64,000 bases of DNA, from assembly GCF_007489285.1 (NCBI RefSeq), contig NZ_VLIY01000011.1, forward strand, positions 148,479 through 212,478, written 5' to 3'. Source of the DNA: Skermania sp. ID1734. GTDB taxonomy: Bacteria; Actinomycetota; Actinomycetes; Mycobacteriales; Mycobacteriaceae. The notes beneath the pieces are model-generated. The model made no database searches and had not been told where the DNA came from. It worked only from the letters and a program-made list of their open reading frames with translations. A program made the position numbers and the translations under genes. Positions 11,526 to 22,476 of the stretch are shown piece after piece; position 1 is the first letter of the stretch, and the number at the start of each line of letters is the position of its first letter.

Positions 11526-13201
11526 GCCTCGGCTCCCGCGCCCCGGGCCGCACCGCCCGCCGCTGCGGGTGACGCGGAATTGCGGCCGGACCGCTTGCGG
11601 TCGTTCGGTTTCAACTGCAGCGGACTGCCGAACACCTTGCGGCCCCGCTTGAGCGGGACCGTCAGCCGGAAGCACGAACCCTCGCCCGGCTCGCCCCACG
11701 CCTCGAGCTTGCCGCCGTGCAGGTGGGCGTCCTCCACGCTGATGGCCAGGCCCAGTCCGGTGCCGCCGGAGCGACGCACGCGGGACGGATCGGAGCGCCA
11801 AAAGCGGTTGAACACCAGCTTTTCCTCGCCGGGGCGCAGACCGATGCCGTGGTCGCGCACGATGATGGCGGCCGCGTCCTGGTCGGCCCGCAGCTTGATC
11901 AGTACCGGCTTGCCCTCGCCATGGTCGATGGCGTTGGCCAACAGGTTTCGCAGGATCCGCTCCACGCGACGCGGATCCACTTCAGCGATCACCGGTTGCT
12001 CCGGCAGATCGACCACCAGCTCGGTCTCGGATTCGGTGGCCAGGTGCCGCACGGTCGACACGGCGGCGCGGGCACAGAGGCGCAGATCGAGTTGCTCGAC
12101 CGCCAGCTCGGCGACACCGGCGTCGTGCCGGCTGATCTCGAGCAGGTCGTTGAGCAGGGACTCGAACCGGTCGAGTTCGGTGACCAGCAGCTCCGACGCC
12201 CGGCGCAGCGAGGGGCTCAGTTCGTCGCTGCCGTCGTGAATGAGGTCGGCCGCCATTCGGACCGTCGTCAACGGCGTGCGCAGTTCGTGGCTGACGTCGG
12301 AGGTGAACCGCTTCTGCAGATTGCCGAACTCCTCGAGCTGGGTGATCTGCTTGGACAGGCTCTCGGCCATCTCGTTGAACGACATGGCCAGCCGGGCCAT
12401 GTCGTCCTCACCGCGCACGGGCATCCGCTCCTTGAGCCGGCCGTCGGCGAAGCGCACGGCGATGCGCGAGGCGGACCGGATCGGCAGCACCACCTGCCGC
12501 GCCACCAACATCGAGATGGCCGCGAGCAGCACGAGCAGCACCGCACCGCCGATCAGCATGGTGCCGCGCATCAGCGACAGGCTGCGTTCCTCGCTGGCCA
12601 GCGGAAATACCAGGTACAGCTCCAGCGTGGAGATGTCCGACGACGTCGGGCTGCCCACGATCAGCGCCGGTCCGTGATATCCGTCCGGATCGGCGACGGT
12701 GGCGAACTGGTAGCTCACCTGACCGGCCTGGACGAACGAACGCAGGCTCTGCGGGATCTGGTCGGCGGGGCCGCTGGACGTTGTCTGTCGCGGGCCGTCG
12801 CCGGGGACGATCAGCACCGAATCGAAGGTACCGGCGGCGCCGGCGGTTTGACCGGCGTCGCCCTCCTGGTTGGACAGCGCCGAACGCGCGTTCTCCAAGC
12901 GGCTCTGCAGGGACGTGCTGTCGTCACCGGAGAGCTGGCTCTGCACGGTGTTGCGGGCACGCTCCATCTCTTCGGTGGCCGCACTGACCTTGGCCTCGAG
13001 CAGCCGGTCGGTGATCTGACTCGTCAAGACCACACCAAGGATGGTGATGACGATCAACGACAGCGTCAACGTCGAAACGACCACGCGCAGCTGCAACGAG
13101 CGTCGCCACGCGTGGCCGAGTGAGTTCCCGATCGAGCGGAACCAGCGCAGCAGCGGGGCGAAGGTGCGATCGACCCGCCGCCGCGTGCGGGGAAGGATCA
13201 C
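11522..13201 (-). CDS. mtrB: Two-component sensor histidine kinase MtrB
   Basis: Membrane histidine kinase of 559 residues that phosphorylates MtrA and links cell division to wall metabolism. First membrane segment about 38-60, extracellular domain to about 205, second segment about 213-235, HAMP domain about 236-290, phospho-acceptor His305 in [10 protein letters not shown], then the HATPase domain with N, G1 and G2 boxes ([27 protein letters not shown]). GTG start with GGGGGAGGGG upstream, 28 bases after the mtrA stop. The length and layout match the family. Confidence 0.97.
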   Translation of the reverse strand: MILPRTRRRVDRTFAPLLRWFRSIGNSLGHAWRRSLQLRVVVSTLTLSLIVITILGVVLTSQITDRLLEAKVSAATEEMERARNTVQSQLSGDDSTSLQSRLENARSALSNQEGDAGQTAGAAGTFDSVLIVPGDGPRQTTSSGPADQIPQSLRSFVQAGQVSYQFATVADPDGYHGPALIVGSPTSSDISTLELYLVFPLASEERSLSLMRGTMLIGGAVLLVLLAAISMLVARQVVLPIRSASRIAVRFADGRLKERMPVRGEDDMARLAMSFNEMAESLSKQITQLEEFGNLQKRFTSDVSHELRTPLTTVRMAADLIHDGSDELSPSLRRASELLVTELDRFESLLNDLLEISRHDAGVAELAVEQLDLRLCARAAVSTVRHLATESETELVVDLPEQPVIAEVDPRRVERILRNLLANAIDHGEGKPVLIKLRADQDAAAIIVRDHGIGLRPGEEKLVFNRFWRSDPSRVRRSGGTGLGLAISVEDAHLHGGKLEAWGEPGEGSCFRLTVPLKRGRKVFGSPLQLKPNDRKRSGRNSASPAAAGGAARGAGAEA

Positions 13202-13229
13202 CCCTCCCCCGTGAAGTTGAGTGTTTCGA

Positions 13230-13907
13230 TCACGGCGGTCCGGCCTTGTAGCCGACCCCCCTCACAGTGAGGACGACCTCCGGGTTTTCCGGATCCTTCT
13301 CCACCTTCGCGCGCAACCGCTGGACGTGCACGTTCACCAGGCGCGTGTCGGCGGCATGCCGGTATCCCCAGACCTGTTCGAGCAGCACCTCGCGGGTGAA
13401 GACCTGCCGCGGTTTGCGCGCGAGCGCCACCAGCAGGTCGAACTCCAGCGGGGTCAGTGAAATCAGCTGGTTGTCCCGGCTGACCTTGTGCGCCGGCACG
13501 TCGATGTCGATGTCGGCGATGGACAGCATCTCGGCCGGCTCTTCCTCGGTGCGACGCAGCCGGGCGCGCACGCGAGCGACCAGCTCCTTCGGCTTGAACG
13601 GCTTCATGATGTAGTCGTCGGCGCCGGATTCGAGGCCGAGCACCACGTCGACGGTGTCGGTCTTGGCGGTCAGCATGACGATCGGCACCCCGGAGTCGGC
13701 ACGCAGCACCCGGCACACGTCGATGCCGTTCATGCCGGGCAGCATCAGATCCAGGAGCACCAGATCAGGACGGGTCTCGCGAACGGCCGCCAAGGCCTGC
13801 GTTCCGTCCCCAACGACGTAAGGGTCGAAACCCTCTCCGCGCAGCACGATTGTCAGCATCTCAGCGAGAGCCGTGTCGTCGTCGACAACCAGAATCCGTG
13901 GCTTCAT
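13230..13907 (-). CDS. mtrA: Response regulator MtrA
   Basis: OmpR-family regulator of 225 residues. Receiver domain about 1-115 with acidic pocket Asp9/Asp10, phospho-acceptor Asp53 (LLDLMLPG) and Lys102 region ([17 protein letters not shown]); winged-helix DNA-binding domain about 125-225 (ending [11 protein letters not shown]). MtrA is essential in M. tuberculosis and controls dnaA and wall hydrolase genes. Its start is four bases after the tmk stop, so it is probably transcribed with ahcY-tmk as well as from its own promoter. Confidence 0.97.
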   Translation of the reverse strand: MKPRILVVDDDTALAEMLTIVLRGEGFDPYVVGDGTQALAAVRETRPDLVLLDLMLPGMNGIDVCRVLRADSGVPIVMLTAKTDTVDVVLGLESGADDYIMKPFKPKELVARVRARLRRTEEEPAEMLSIADIDIDVPAHKVSRDNQLISLTPLEFDLLVALARKPRQVFTREVLLEQVWGYRHAADTRLVNVHVQRLRAKVEKDPENPEVVLTVRGVGYKAGPP

Positions 13908-13911
13908 GGCT

Positions 13912-14577
13912 CTATGGTGTCACCTGTCGGCCTGGTAACAGTTGATTGATCAGGTCAGCGGCGAGTTGTGCCGGATCTTCGGTCCCGTCGAGGACTTTCC
14001 AGTCCGAAATCCAGCGCTGCTCGGCCAGTTGGGCGTAGACCTCGGCGGTGCGCCGTTGCAGGTCACCGTCGCGTTCGTAGCTGTCCCGCGCCCGCGTTGC
14101 ATCGTTTCGTTCCCGCTGCCGCGCGCGCTTGTCGGCGACCTCCGCAGGCACCTGCAGCAGGATCTGGAACGTGGGCGGCGGAACCGCGAGCCGATCGATC
14201 TCGAGCTCGCGGATCCACTTCACCACCGGACCGTCGCCCGGCTCACCGAGCCGCGCCGCGCCGTAGGCGGCGTTCGACGCGACATAGCGGTCCAGCAGCA
14301 CCACGTCGTGCCGGTTGACCATGCGGTGCAAATCGGTTGCCGCGCCGTGCCGGTCGAGCGCGAACAGGGTGGCCATCCCATACACGCTCGCGGCCAGGTC
14401 ACCGTGTTCACCGTGCAGCGCCTCGGCGGCCAGATCGGCGTGCGCCGACTCGCCGTACCGCGGAAACCCCATGCGCAGCACGTCGATGCCAGCGGACTCC
14501 CACGCCCTGGTGAGAGCCCGCGACAACGTCTGCTTGCCGGCGCCGTCGACGCCTTCGATCGCTATCAGTACGCCCAT
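13912..14577 (-). CDS. tmk: Thymidylate kinase
   Basis: Phosphorylates dTMP to dTDP for DNA synthesis; 221 residues. The P-loop is GVDGAGKQT near residues 9-17, followed by the DRYVASNAAYGAAR substrate motif. The GAGKQT form is typical of actinobacterial Tmk. It sits between ahcY (8 bases upstream) and mtrA (4 bases downstream), the same order as M. tuberculosis Rv3246c-Rv3248c. Confidence 0.95.
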   Translation of the reverse strand: MGVLIAIEGVDGAGKQTLSRALTRAWESAGIDVLRMGFPRYGESAHADLAAEALHGEHGDLAASVYGMATLFALDRHGAATDLHRMVNRHDVVLLDRYVASNAAYGAARLGEPGDGPVVKWIRELEIDRLAVPPPTFQILLQVPAEVADKRARQRERNDATRARDSYERDGDLQRRTAEVYAQLAEQRWISDWKVLDGTEDPAQLAADLINQLLPGRQVTP

Positions 14578-14585
14578 GGAACTTC

Positions 14586-16046
<1,461 letters not shown>

Positions 16047-16129
16047 GTACGCCTCTCCTGGTCGGGTGTCGACAGCCAGGCTAGTCGCGACAGCGCGCGC
16101 CGTACGCGTCGGCACCCTGCGGAGACGAT

Positions 16130-17284
16130 TCAGGACCGCGACCCCTGCGCCGCCAGCACCCGGTCGCGTTTGCGCGGCGCGATGTTGGCCTGGCTGAGGT
16201 CACCGCGGTAGTGGGCACGCACCCGCTTGTCCATGATGTGGCGCCACAGCGGCGGGAACATGGCATAGATGATCATCGTCGCGTAACCGGCCGGCAGCTG
16301 CGGAGCCTCCGACGCGCTGCGCAGCGTCTGATAACGGCGGCCCGGGTGCGCGTGGTGGTCGCTGTGCCGCTGCAAATGGAACAGGAAAACGTTGGTGATC
16401 AGCCGGTCACTGTTCCAGCTGTGCTCGGGGGCGATGCGCTCGTAGACGCCGTTACGCAGCGATTTGCGGCGCAGGCCGTAGTGCTCGACGTAATTGACGG
16501 TCTCGAGCAGCATGATCGCGATCGCCGCCTGCAGCACAAGGTACGGCAGGATACCCACCCCGAACACGGCGACGAGCACGACGAACAACACCAGGCTCAT
16601 CGACCACGCCTGCAGGTTGTCGTTTTCCACGGACCACGTGCGCAGACCCTTGCGCGAGAGCCGTTCACGCTCGAGCTGCCATGCCGAGCGCAGACCACCG
16701 ATGATGCTGCGCGGCAGGAACTCCCACAGCGACTCACCGAGCCGGGCCGAGGCCGGATCCTCGGGCGTCGCGACCCGGGCATGGTGGCCGCGATTGTGCT
16801 CGACGAAGAAATGCCCATAGCACGATTGAGCGAGCGCGACCTTGGCCAGCCAGCGCTCGTGCTTCTCGACACGGTGGCCGAGTTCGTGCGCGGCATTGAT
16901 GCCGATTCCGCTCACCACGCCGACGGTGACCGCGAGGCCGATCTTGTCGGTGAGATTGAGACTGTCCTGGGCCCACATATAGCTGGCCACCAACAAGCCG
17001 GCAAAGAGCACCGGCAGGAACATGTACGTGCACCACCGGTAGTACCGGTCGGCGGACAGCTGCTTGTAGACCTCGTCGGGCGGATTCTGCCCATCCTCAC
17101 CGACGACCGCGTCGACCACGGGAATGATCACAAAGACCAACACCGGGCCGATCCACCACATGACCTCCAGCCCAGTGAGCCGGACCAAGGTAGACGGCAA
17201 CAGCGCAGATGCCGGCGCGATGAGCCCCAGCATCCACAGATACCGCTTACGGTCGCGCCATTGCCCAGCACTCACGCCAGCCAC
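16130..17284 (-). CDS. alkB: Second alkane 1-monooxygenase (AlkB paralogue without its own rubredoxins)
   Basis: Integral membrane di-iron hydroxylase converting n-alkanes to 1-alkanols, 384 residues. The histidine boxes are complete: HELGH at 133-137, EHNRGHH at 162-168, LQRHSDHH at 304-311, plus the NYVEHYG signature. Several hydrophobic segments fit a six-helix topology. GTG start with GGGGAGAGG upstream. It is clearly paralogous to the AlkB at 18499-19752 but shorter at the N-terminus and has no adjacent rubredoxin, so it probably shares RubA/RubB encoded 1 kb away. A motif resembling one upstream of the first alkB lies at 17318-17330. In M. tuberculosis tetR is followed directly by ahcY, so this copy is extra by comparison. 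Confidence 0.93.
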   Translation of the reverse strand: MAGVSAGQWRDRKRYLWMLGLIAPASALLPSTLVRLTGLEVMWWIGPVLVFVIIPVVDAVVGEDGQNPPDEVYKQLSADRYYRWCTYMFLPVLFAGLLVASYMWAQDSLNLTDKIGLAVTVGVVSGIGINAAHELGHRVEKHERWLAKVALAQSCYGHFFVEHNRGHHARVATPEDPASARLGESLWEFLPRSIIGGLRSAWQLERERLSRKGLRTWSVENDNLQAWSMSLVLFVVLVAVFGVGILPYLVLQAAIAIMLLETVNYVEHYGLRRKSLRNGVYERIAPEHSWNSDRLITNVFLFHLQRHSDHHAHPGRRYQTLRSASEAPQLPAGYATMIIYAMFPPLWRHIMDKRVRAHYRGDLSQANIAPRKRDRVLAAQGSRS

Positions 17285-17314
17285 GGCCTCTCCCCTTGAC
17301 GACCAATCTCGACA

Positions 17315-17330
17315 CTTATATGAAGTTCAT
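17315..17330 (-). promoter_or_regulatory. Putative promoter and operator of the second alkB
   Basis: On the minus strand TATAAG (17315-17320) lies about 31 bases upstream of the GTG start and could be a -10 element; no convincing -35 is visible. Overlapping it, the plus strand reads ATATGAAGTTCAT at 17318-17330, containing the dyad ATGAA-G-TTCAT. The sequence closely resembles ATATGCAGTGCATAT upstream of the other alkB (19776-19790), suggesting a shared regulator site. Confidence 0.45.
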
Positions 17331-17449
17331 CCGCCTAATTCCGCCAGCCGTTACGGGGTATTCCAACCCTTGGACGCGACACGCAGAAAAGCGACCAAAA
17401 TGTAACCCGCAAACAGAGTTTTCTCCGAATCGCGGGGTCGGTGATTGGT

Positions 17450-18103
17450 CTAATCGACAGCGCCGGGGGCGGGCTGAAGCTGCTGAGCAGCGATGATGGC
17501 CTCGACATACGGCGCAAGGACCTCGGCCAGCTCCTCGGGAACAGTTAGCACCGAGTTCGCCGGGATGCCGATGTAGCTGAGCGCCAACCGGACGAAGACG
17601 CTGGCGAGCGCGGTGGCCTGCTCGGTGGTCGCGCGCACCCAGCTGCCCCGGAAGGCGGCAGCCAGCCGCTCGGTGGCGTGTTCGACCAAGGGCAGCCCGT
17701 CGATAGTGATCAGGCGCAACAGGTCCGGCTTCACCTCGCCGGTGAGCAACGATTGGATCAGTGGGTCCGAAGCACTGTCGAGAAAGAAGGTCTCCAGCCC
17801 TTGCCGCATGGCGGCGCGGGCATCGCCGACGTTCGCCCACAACGCCCGGTCCACATGCGACACCAGTTCGTCGGCCAACCGCACGGCGTAGGCCTGGGCC
17901 AGTCCGGTGCGGGAGCCGAACTCGTTGTACAAAGTTTGTCGGCTCAGGCCGGCGCTGCGGGCCACGTCGGCGAGGGTGACCTTCGACCAGTCCCGCTGCA
18001 TGAGCAACTCGCGCAGCGCGTCGAGCACCGAATCGCGCAGCAGCCCGCGTGCCGCAGTTTGATACGGAACGCGGGCGTGCGGCGGCTCGTGCGACGAATT
18101 CAT
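17450..18103 (-). CDS. TetR family regulator of the alkane operon
   Basis: 217-residue regulator. The N-terminal helix-turn-helix is evident (VTLADVARSAGLSRQTLYNEFGSRTGL, about residues 40-62), followed by an alpha-helical ligand domain. The order alkB-rubA-rubB-tetR is the classic actinobacterial arrangement (Rv3249c in M. tuberculosis; AlkU/AlkX in other genera), where the TetR protein represses the operon and responds to fatty acids or alkanes. Start at ATG 18101-18103, placed 19 bases after the rubB stop; the frame continues upstream in a rubredoxin shadow. Function assigned by context and family. Confidence 0.9.
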   Translation of the reverse strand: MNSSHEPPHARVPYQTAARGLLRDSVLDALRELLMQRDWSKVTLADVARSAGLSRQTLYNEFGSRTGLAQAYAVRLADELVSHVDRALWANVGDARAAMRQGLETFFLDSASDPLIQSLLTGEVKPDLLRLITIDGLPLVEHATERLAAAFRGSWVRATTEQATALASVFVRLALSYIGIPANSVLTVPEELAEVLAPYVEAIIAAQQLQPAPGAVD

Positions 18104-18122
18104 CGCGGGTTGGCGACTGCTG

Positions 18123-18305
18123 TCACGAACGCTCGACTTCCACCATGAAGAAGTCGGCCTTGGCGGCGCCGCAGTCCGGGCAGGTCCAGTCGTCGGGAAT
18201 GTCGTCCCAGCGGGTACCGGGCTCGATACCGTCCTCCGGCCAGCCCTTGGCCTCGTCGTACTCGAAACCGCACTGGGCACACTGATAGAGCTTGTAGTCG
18301 TTCAT
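18123..18305 (-). CDS. rubB: Rubredoxin RubB
   Basis: 60-residue one-iron electron carrier that delivers electrons to AlkB. Two CxxCG-type iron-binding knuckles are present (CAQCGFEYD and CPDCGAAK), with the PDDW core between them. AlkG2-type rubredoxins of this sort can drive alkane hydroxylases. It follows rubA by 8 bases in the alkB operon. Confidence 0.95.
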   Translation of the reverse strand: MNDYKLYQCAQCGFEYDEAKGWPEDGIEPGTRWDDIPDDWTCPDCGAAKADFFMVEVERS

Positions 18306-18313
18306 TTCTCGTC

Positions 18314-18499
18314 TTACCTTCCCGAGCCCGCGGACGCCTCCACCGGCTCGAAATCGATCTTCTCGCGGACCCCGCAGTCCGGGCAGCACCAGTCGTCCGG
18401 CACCTTGTCCCAGGTCGTTCCCGCGGGGAACCCTTCGCGTGGTGCGCCGGTCGCCTCGTCGTAGACGTAGTCGCAGACCGGACACTTGTAGGCGCTCAC
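18314..18499 (-). CDS. rubA: Rubredoxin RubA
   Basis: 61-residue rubredoxin with iron-binding knuckles CPVCDYVYD and CPDCGVRE. The first knuckle lacks the usual Gly after the second Cys (Asp instead), a known feature of AlkG1-type rubredoxins that do not replace AlkG2 in alkane hydroxylation; in that case RubB would be the main AlkB donor. Its GTG start shares one base with the alkB stop (TAGTG), implying translational coupling. Confidence 0.94.
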   Translation of the reverse strand: MSAYKCPVCDYVYDEATGAPREGFPAGTTWDKVPDDWCCPDCGVREKIDFEPVEASAGSGR

Positions 18500-19752
18500 T
18501 AGACCCGTGCCTCCTCCGTCTCGGATTTACCGTAACGGGCAAGCACCTGCTCCCGCTTGGGCGGGTGAATATTGGCCTTGGTGATGTCGCCGCCGTAGTG
18601 CGCGAGAACCCGCTTGTCCATGACCTTGCGCCAGATCGGCGGGAAGTAGCCGATCAGAATCATGCTGGCGTAACCGCTCGGCAGGTTCGGCGCGCCGTCC
18701 CAGCTGCGCAGCGTCTGGTAGCGCCGCGTCGGGTAGGCGTGGTGGTCGCTGTGCCGCTGCAGGTGGTACAGGAAGATGTTGGTGACGATGTGGTCGCTGT
18801 TCCAGCTGTGCACCGGCGCCGGGCGCTCGTAACGACCCGAGGCGGTCTTCTGCCGGACCAGCCCGTAGTGCTCGAGGTAGTTCACCGATTCCAGCAGGCT
18901 GAAGCCCATGATCGCCTGGATGACCAGCAGCGGCAGGACCTGCCAGCCGAAGATCGCGGTGAGCGCGGCGAACAGCACGGCCGACATCAACCAGGCCGAA
19001 AGCACCTCGTTCTGCAGCGTCCATGGCCCCTTGCCCAAGCGCTGTAGCCGGGCCTTCTCCAGGTTCCACGCCGAGCGCAGGCTACCGATGACGGTGCGCG
19101 GGAAGAACGCCCAGAACGTTTCGCCGACTCGCGAGCTGGCCGGGTCTTCCGGCGTCGCAACGCGCACGTGGTGGCCGCGGTTGTGCTCGATGTAGAAGTG
19201 GCCGTAGAAGGTCTGCGCCAACGCGATCCGGGACAGCCAGCGCTCGAGGTCGACCTTCTTGTGGCCCAGTTCGTGGGCGGTGTTGATGCCGATGCCGCCG
19301 ATTATGCCGACCGTGATGAACAGCCCGATCTTGTTGATCAGGTGCAGACCTTGACCGTCCTCGAAGCCCAGCCAGGTCAGGTTGTCCGAGGTGGCCAGGT
19401 AGCAGGCGAAGATCAGGGTGGCGTACTGGAACGGCAGGTACAGGTAGGTGAGGTAGCGGTAGTACTTGTCGTTCTCGAGGTACTCCATGACCTCGTCGGG
19501 CGGGTTGTTGCCGTCCGGGCCGAAGAATATGTCCGCGAGCGGAATGATGATGTAAACCAGGATCGGACCCAGCCAGACCGGGATCTGTGCGACGTCATGC
19601 CAGCCGAGCTGGTTCAGCCCCCAGATCAGCGGAAGTCCGATCAGGAAAAGGCCGGTCGGGGCGAACAGGCCCCACAGCCACATGTACCGCTTGGTGTCTC
19701 GCCAGTTTGCCGCAACCGGGTTCGTAGGCACGGACTCAGCGTGCGTGGACAT
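18499..19752 (-). CDS. alkB: Alkane 1-monooxygenase AlkB, operon copy
   Basis: Integral membrane di-iron enzyme that hydroxylates the terminal carbon of n-alkanes; 417 residues. Histidine boxes: HELGH at 160-164, EHNRGHH at 189-195, LQRHSDHH at 331-338, with NYLEHYG at 291-297. Start at ATG 19750-19752, with TGGAGA upstream; an earlier ATG in frame lies in the operator region and lacks a ribosome site. First gene of alkB-rubA-rubB-tetR. The upstream gap carries three dyads and a plausible promoter. Confidence 0.96.
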   Translation of the reverse strand: MSTHAESVPTNPVAANWRDTKRYMWLWGLFAPTGLFLIGLPLIWGLNQLGWHDVAQIPVWLGPILVYIIIPLADIFFGPDGNNPPDEVMEYLENDKYYRYLTYLYLPFQYATLIFACYLATSDNLTWLGFEDGQGLHLINKIGLFITVGIIGGIGINTAHELGHKKVDLERWLSRIALAQTFYGHFYIEHNRGHHVRVATPEDPASSRVGETFWAFFPRTVIGSLRSAWNLEKARLQRLGKGPWTLQNEVLSAWLMSAVLFAALTAIFGWQVLPLLVIQAIMGFSLLESVNYLEHYGLVRQKTASGRYERPAPVHSWNSDHIVTNIFLYHLQRHSDHHAYPTRRYQTLRSWDGAPNLPSGYASMILIGYFPPIWRKVMDKRVLAHYGGDITKANIHPPKREQVLARYGKSETEEARV

Positions 19753-19775
19753 CGTTGTCTCCAATCGACAGACGC

Positions 19776-19872
19776 ATATGCAGTGCATATCTACAGGTGG
19801 ATGCCCGCTCGACGGTGAGCCACACCACCCATGTCTTTACATTACATATCGCTATGTCGGCTGTCTAGACAA
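19776..19872 (-). promoter_or_regulatory. alkB operon promoter with three candidate operators
   Basis: On the minus strand TTGTCT (19867-19872) and TATGTA (19843-19848) are separated by 18 bases and resemble a sigma-A promoter. Each element overlaps a perfect dyad: TGTCTAGACA at 19862-19871 and ACATA-N4-TATGT at 19844-19857. A third perfect dyad, ATATGCA-G-TGCATAT, lies at 19776-19790, 24 bases before the ATG in the predicted 5' UTR. These are the best candidates for binding by the TetR protein of the operon. Confidence 0.5.
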
Positions 19873-19873
19873 A

Positions 19874-21397
19874 TCAATCCATTTGTAAATCGCGGCTCGG
19901 CGGGCCGGTGTGCACTCCTTCAGCGCGGTTGAGGGCCGAGTGGCGGTACCCGTACGCGAAGTAGACGACGAAGCCAACCGCCATCCAGATGATGAACCGC
20001 AGCCACGTTTCCACCGACAGGTTGAGCATGAGCCACAGGCACGCGAGCACCGACAGGATCGGCACGAGCGGGACGAGCGGAACCTTGAAGCTGCGCTCGA
20101 GGTCGGGCCGAGTCCGGCGCAGGATCACCACGCCGATCGACACCAGCACGAACGCGAACAACGTGCCGATGTTGACCATTTCTTCCAGGGTCCCGATGGG
20201 CACCAGCCCGGCAACGACCGCGCAGACCACACCGACCAGCACGGTGATACGGACGGGAGTGCCCCGTTTTCCGGTGCGGGCCAGCGGTCGCGGCAGCAAC
20301 CCGTCACGGCACATGGCGAACAGCACCCGCGCCTGGCCCAGCATCAAGACCATCACCACGGTGGTCAGGCCGGCCAGCGCGCCGAAGGAGATCACGTTCT
20401 TGGCCCAGGTGACGCCGTTGAGGGCGAACGCGGTGGCCAGCGTCGACTTGTCGCCGGAGAGCTTGTCGTAGTGCACCATCCCGGTCAGTACCAGCGTCAC
20501 CGCCACGTACAGCACGGTCACGATCGCCAGCGAGCCGAGAATGCCGCGCGGCAGCGCGCGCTGCGGATCGCGGGTCTCCTCGGCCGTGGTGGCGACGATG
20601 TCGAAGCCGATGAACGCGAAGAACACCAGGCTGGCCGCGGCCAGCAATCCGTACCAGCCGAAGGTGCTGTTGCCGGCGCCGGTGACGAACGAGAACAGCG
20701 ACTGGTGCAGGCCTTCCTTGCCGGCTCCGCCGTGGGATGGCGGAATGTACGGCGAGTAGTTGTCGACCTTGATGTATGCGGCGCCGACGATGATCACCAG
20801 CAGCACGACCGCGATCTTGATAGCGGTGATCACTGCCGACACTCGCGACGAGAGCTTCGTTCCGGTTGCCAGCAGCACGGTCAGGATGGCGATGATCAGC
20901 ACCGCCCCCCAGTCGATGGTCACCCCGCCGAGGTGCACTGACGTCGCCGACGTGCCGATGACCTCGCCGAGATACAGCGACCAGCCCTTTGCCACCACCG
21001 ACACGCCCAGCGCGAACTCGAGGGTGAGGTCCCACCCGATGATCCACGCGATCAACTCGCCGAACGTTGCGTAAGAGAACGTGTAGGCGCTGCCGGCCAC
21101 CGGCACGGTGGAGGCGAACTCGGCATAGCAGAGCGCGGCGAGCGCACAGGCGATGGCCGCGATGACGAAGGCGACCGACACGGCCGGTCCCGCCACGTTG
21201 CCGGCCACATTCGCGGTCAGCGTGAAGATGCCGGCGCCGATGACCACGGCCACGCCGAAGATGGTCAGGTCCCAGGCCGTCAGATCGCGACGCAGTTTGG
21301 TATCCGGCTCATCGGTGTCGCGAATCGACTGCTCCACCGACTTGGCGCGGAACAGACCGGTGCGGACACTGGCCTGCTCACCTACGGTACGGGTCAT
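19874..21397 (-). CDS. APC family amino acid permease (cationic amino acid transporter type)
   Basis: About 507 residues with roughly 12 hydrophobic segments. The first segment carries the APC signature (FGVAVVIGAGIFTL), and FIGFDIVATTAEETRDPQR is the consensus seen in CAT/YfnA-type transporters. Likely imports amino acids by proton symport. It corresponds to Rv3253c. Start chosen at ATG 21395-21397, which has GGAGGACA upstream; another ATG 15 codons earlier, 6 bases after the CDF stop, is possible but has a weak ribosome site. It is upstream of alkB on the same strand. Confidence 0.9.
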   Translation of the reverse strand: MTRTVGEQASVRTGLFRAKSVEQSIRDTDEPDTKLRRDLTAWDLTIFGVAVVIGAGIFTLTANVAGNVAGPAVSVAFVIAAIACALAALCYAEFASTVPVAGSAYTFSYATFGELIAWIIGWDLTLEFALGVSVVAKGWSLYLGEVIGTSATSVHLGGVTIDWGAVLIIAILTVLLATGTKLSSRVSAVITAIKIAVVLLVIIVGAAYIKVDNYSPYIPPSHGGAGKEGLHQSLFSFVTGAGNSTFGWYGLLAAASLVFFAFIGFDIVATTAEETRDPQRALPRGILGSLAIVTVLYVAVTLVLTGMVHYDKLSGDKSTLATAFALNGVTWAKNVISFGALAGLTTVVMVLMLGQARVLFAMCRDGLLPRPLARTGKRGTPVRITVLVGVVCAVVAGLVPIGTLEEMVNIGTLFAFVLVSIGVVILRRTRPDLERSFKVPLVPLVPILSVLACLWLMLNLSVETWLRFIIWMAVGFVVYFAYGYRHSALNRAEGVHTGPPSRDLQMD

Positions 21398-21448
21398 TCC
21401 AGTGTCCTCCGGCGTTGAAGGTTGGGGTGCGTCTCGCGACATTACGGC

Positions 21449-22378
21449 TCACACGGTCGCCTGTCGCTGCGATCGGTACAGATCGGGCTCTAAGTAGATG
21501 AGTCGGGCGGCCGGCAGCGCGGCCCGGACGCGCGCCTCGGCCTCATCGATGGCGGCCGCGACCGCCGAAATGTCAAGGCCGGGAACCATCGCGATCTTCG
21601 CCGCCACAAGGATTTCCTCCGGACCCAGGTACTGCGTCTTGAGGTGGATGACCCGCTCGATCTGCGCGCCTTCGGTGAGGCCGGTACGAATGCGGCGTTC
21701 GTCGTCCGGCGTGACGCCCTCACCGATGAGCAGGCTCTTCATCTCGACGATGAGGATGATCGCGATGACGCCGAGCAGAGTCCCGATGCACAGGGTGCCA
21801 ATCCCGTCCCACACCGGGTCGTCGGTGAGAATCGTCAGTCCGACCCCGAAGAGGGCGAGCACCAGGCCCACCAGTGCGCCGGTGTCTTCCAGCAGCACCA
21901 CCGGCAACTCCGGGCTGCGCGAGTTGCGGATGAATCGCCACCAACTGCCGTCGCCCTTGAGTGGGCGCGACTCCCGCGCCGCGGTGATGAAGCTGTAGGC
22001 CTCGAGGCAGACGGCGATGACCAAGATGACCACGGCCACCACCGCCGAGCTGAGCTCCTCGGGATGGCGGATCTTATGAATGCCCTCATAGATGGCGAAC
22101 ACCGAGCCGAGCGTGAACAGCACCAGCGCAACGACAAAGGAATAGAAGTAGCGGTTGCGGCCGTAGCCGAACGGGTGCAGGGAGTCGGCTTCCTGTTCAG
22201 CGCGGTTCTGCCCCAACAGGAGCAACCCCTGGTTGGAGGTGTCGGCTACCGAGTGCACCGATTCGGCGAGCATCGATGACGACCCGGTGACGAGAAAACC
22301 GACGAACTTTGCTGCCGCGATGCCCGCGTTGGCGCTCAGCGCCGCAATGATCGCCTTCTTACCGCCGCCTGCTGACAT
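21449..22378 (-). CDS. Cation diffusion facilitator (CDF) family metal transporter
   Basis: 309-residue inner membrane protein exporting zinc or a similar divalent metal by proton antiport. Five or six hydrophobic segments are visible; the metal site in segment 2 reads HSVADTSNQ, with acidic partners in a later helix (LLEDTGALVGLVLAL). The sequence GYGRNRYFYSFVVAL resembles the SLC30A9-like subgroup rather than classic CzcD. A C-terminal cytoplasmic domain (about 205-309) is present. ATG start with a GAGGG site upstream. Confidence 0.88.
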   Translation of the reverse strand: MSAGGGKKAIIAALSANAGIAAAKFVGFLVTGSSSMLAESVHSVADTSNQGLLLLGQNRAEQEADSLHPFGYGRNRYFYSFVVALVLFTLGSVFAIYEGIHKIRHPEELSSAVVAVVILVIAVCLEAYSFITAARESRPLKGDGSWWRFIRNSRSPELPVVLLEDTGALVGLVLALFGVGLTILTDDPVWDGIGTLCIGTLLGVIAIILIVEMKSLLIGEGVTPDDERRIRTGLTEGAQIERVIHLKTQYLGPEEILVAAKIAMVPGLDISAVAAAIDEAEARVRAALPAARLIYLEPDLYRSQRQATV

Positions 22379-22439
22379 GTCCGATCCCTCACCCTCGCTG
22401 GTCGTGCGGCGCTAAGGCTACACAGGCATTTCGGACAAC

Positions 22440-22451
22440 GTCGGGCCCGAC
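22440..22451. repeat. 12-bp perfect palindrome between manA and the CDF gene
   Basis: GTCGGGCCCGAC at 22440-22451 is a perfect palindrome within the 98-base gap between the manA stop (22477) and the CDF start (22378). It lies about 62 bases upstream of the CDF gene, which would suit an operator, but GC-rich palindromes of this length can occur by chance. The rest of the gap shows nothing clear. Confidence 0.3.
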
Positions 22452-22476
22452 CACAGGGTCGATGAACCACACCGCG

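Noticed and set aside
17302..17447. Inverted copies of GACCAATC and GATTGGTC about 140 bases apart near the second alkB
   Set aside because: Eight bases at that distance is likely chance and does not form a local hairpin.
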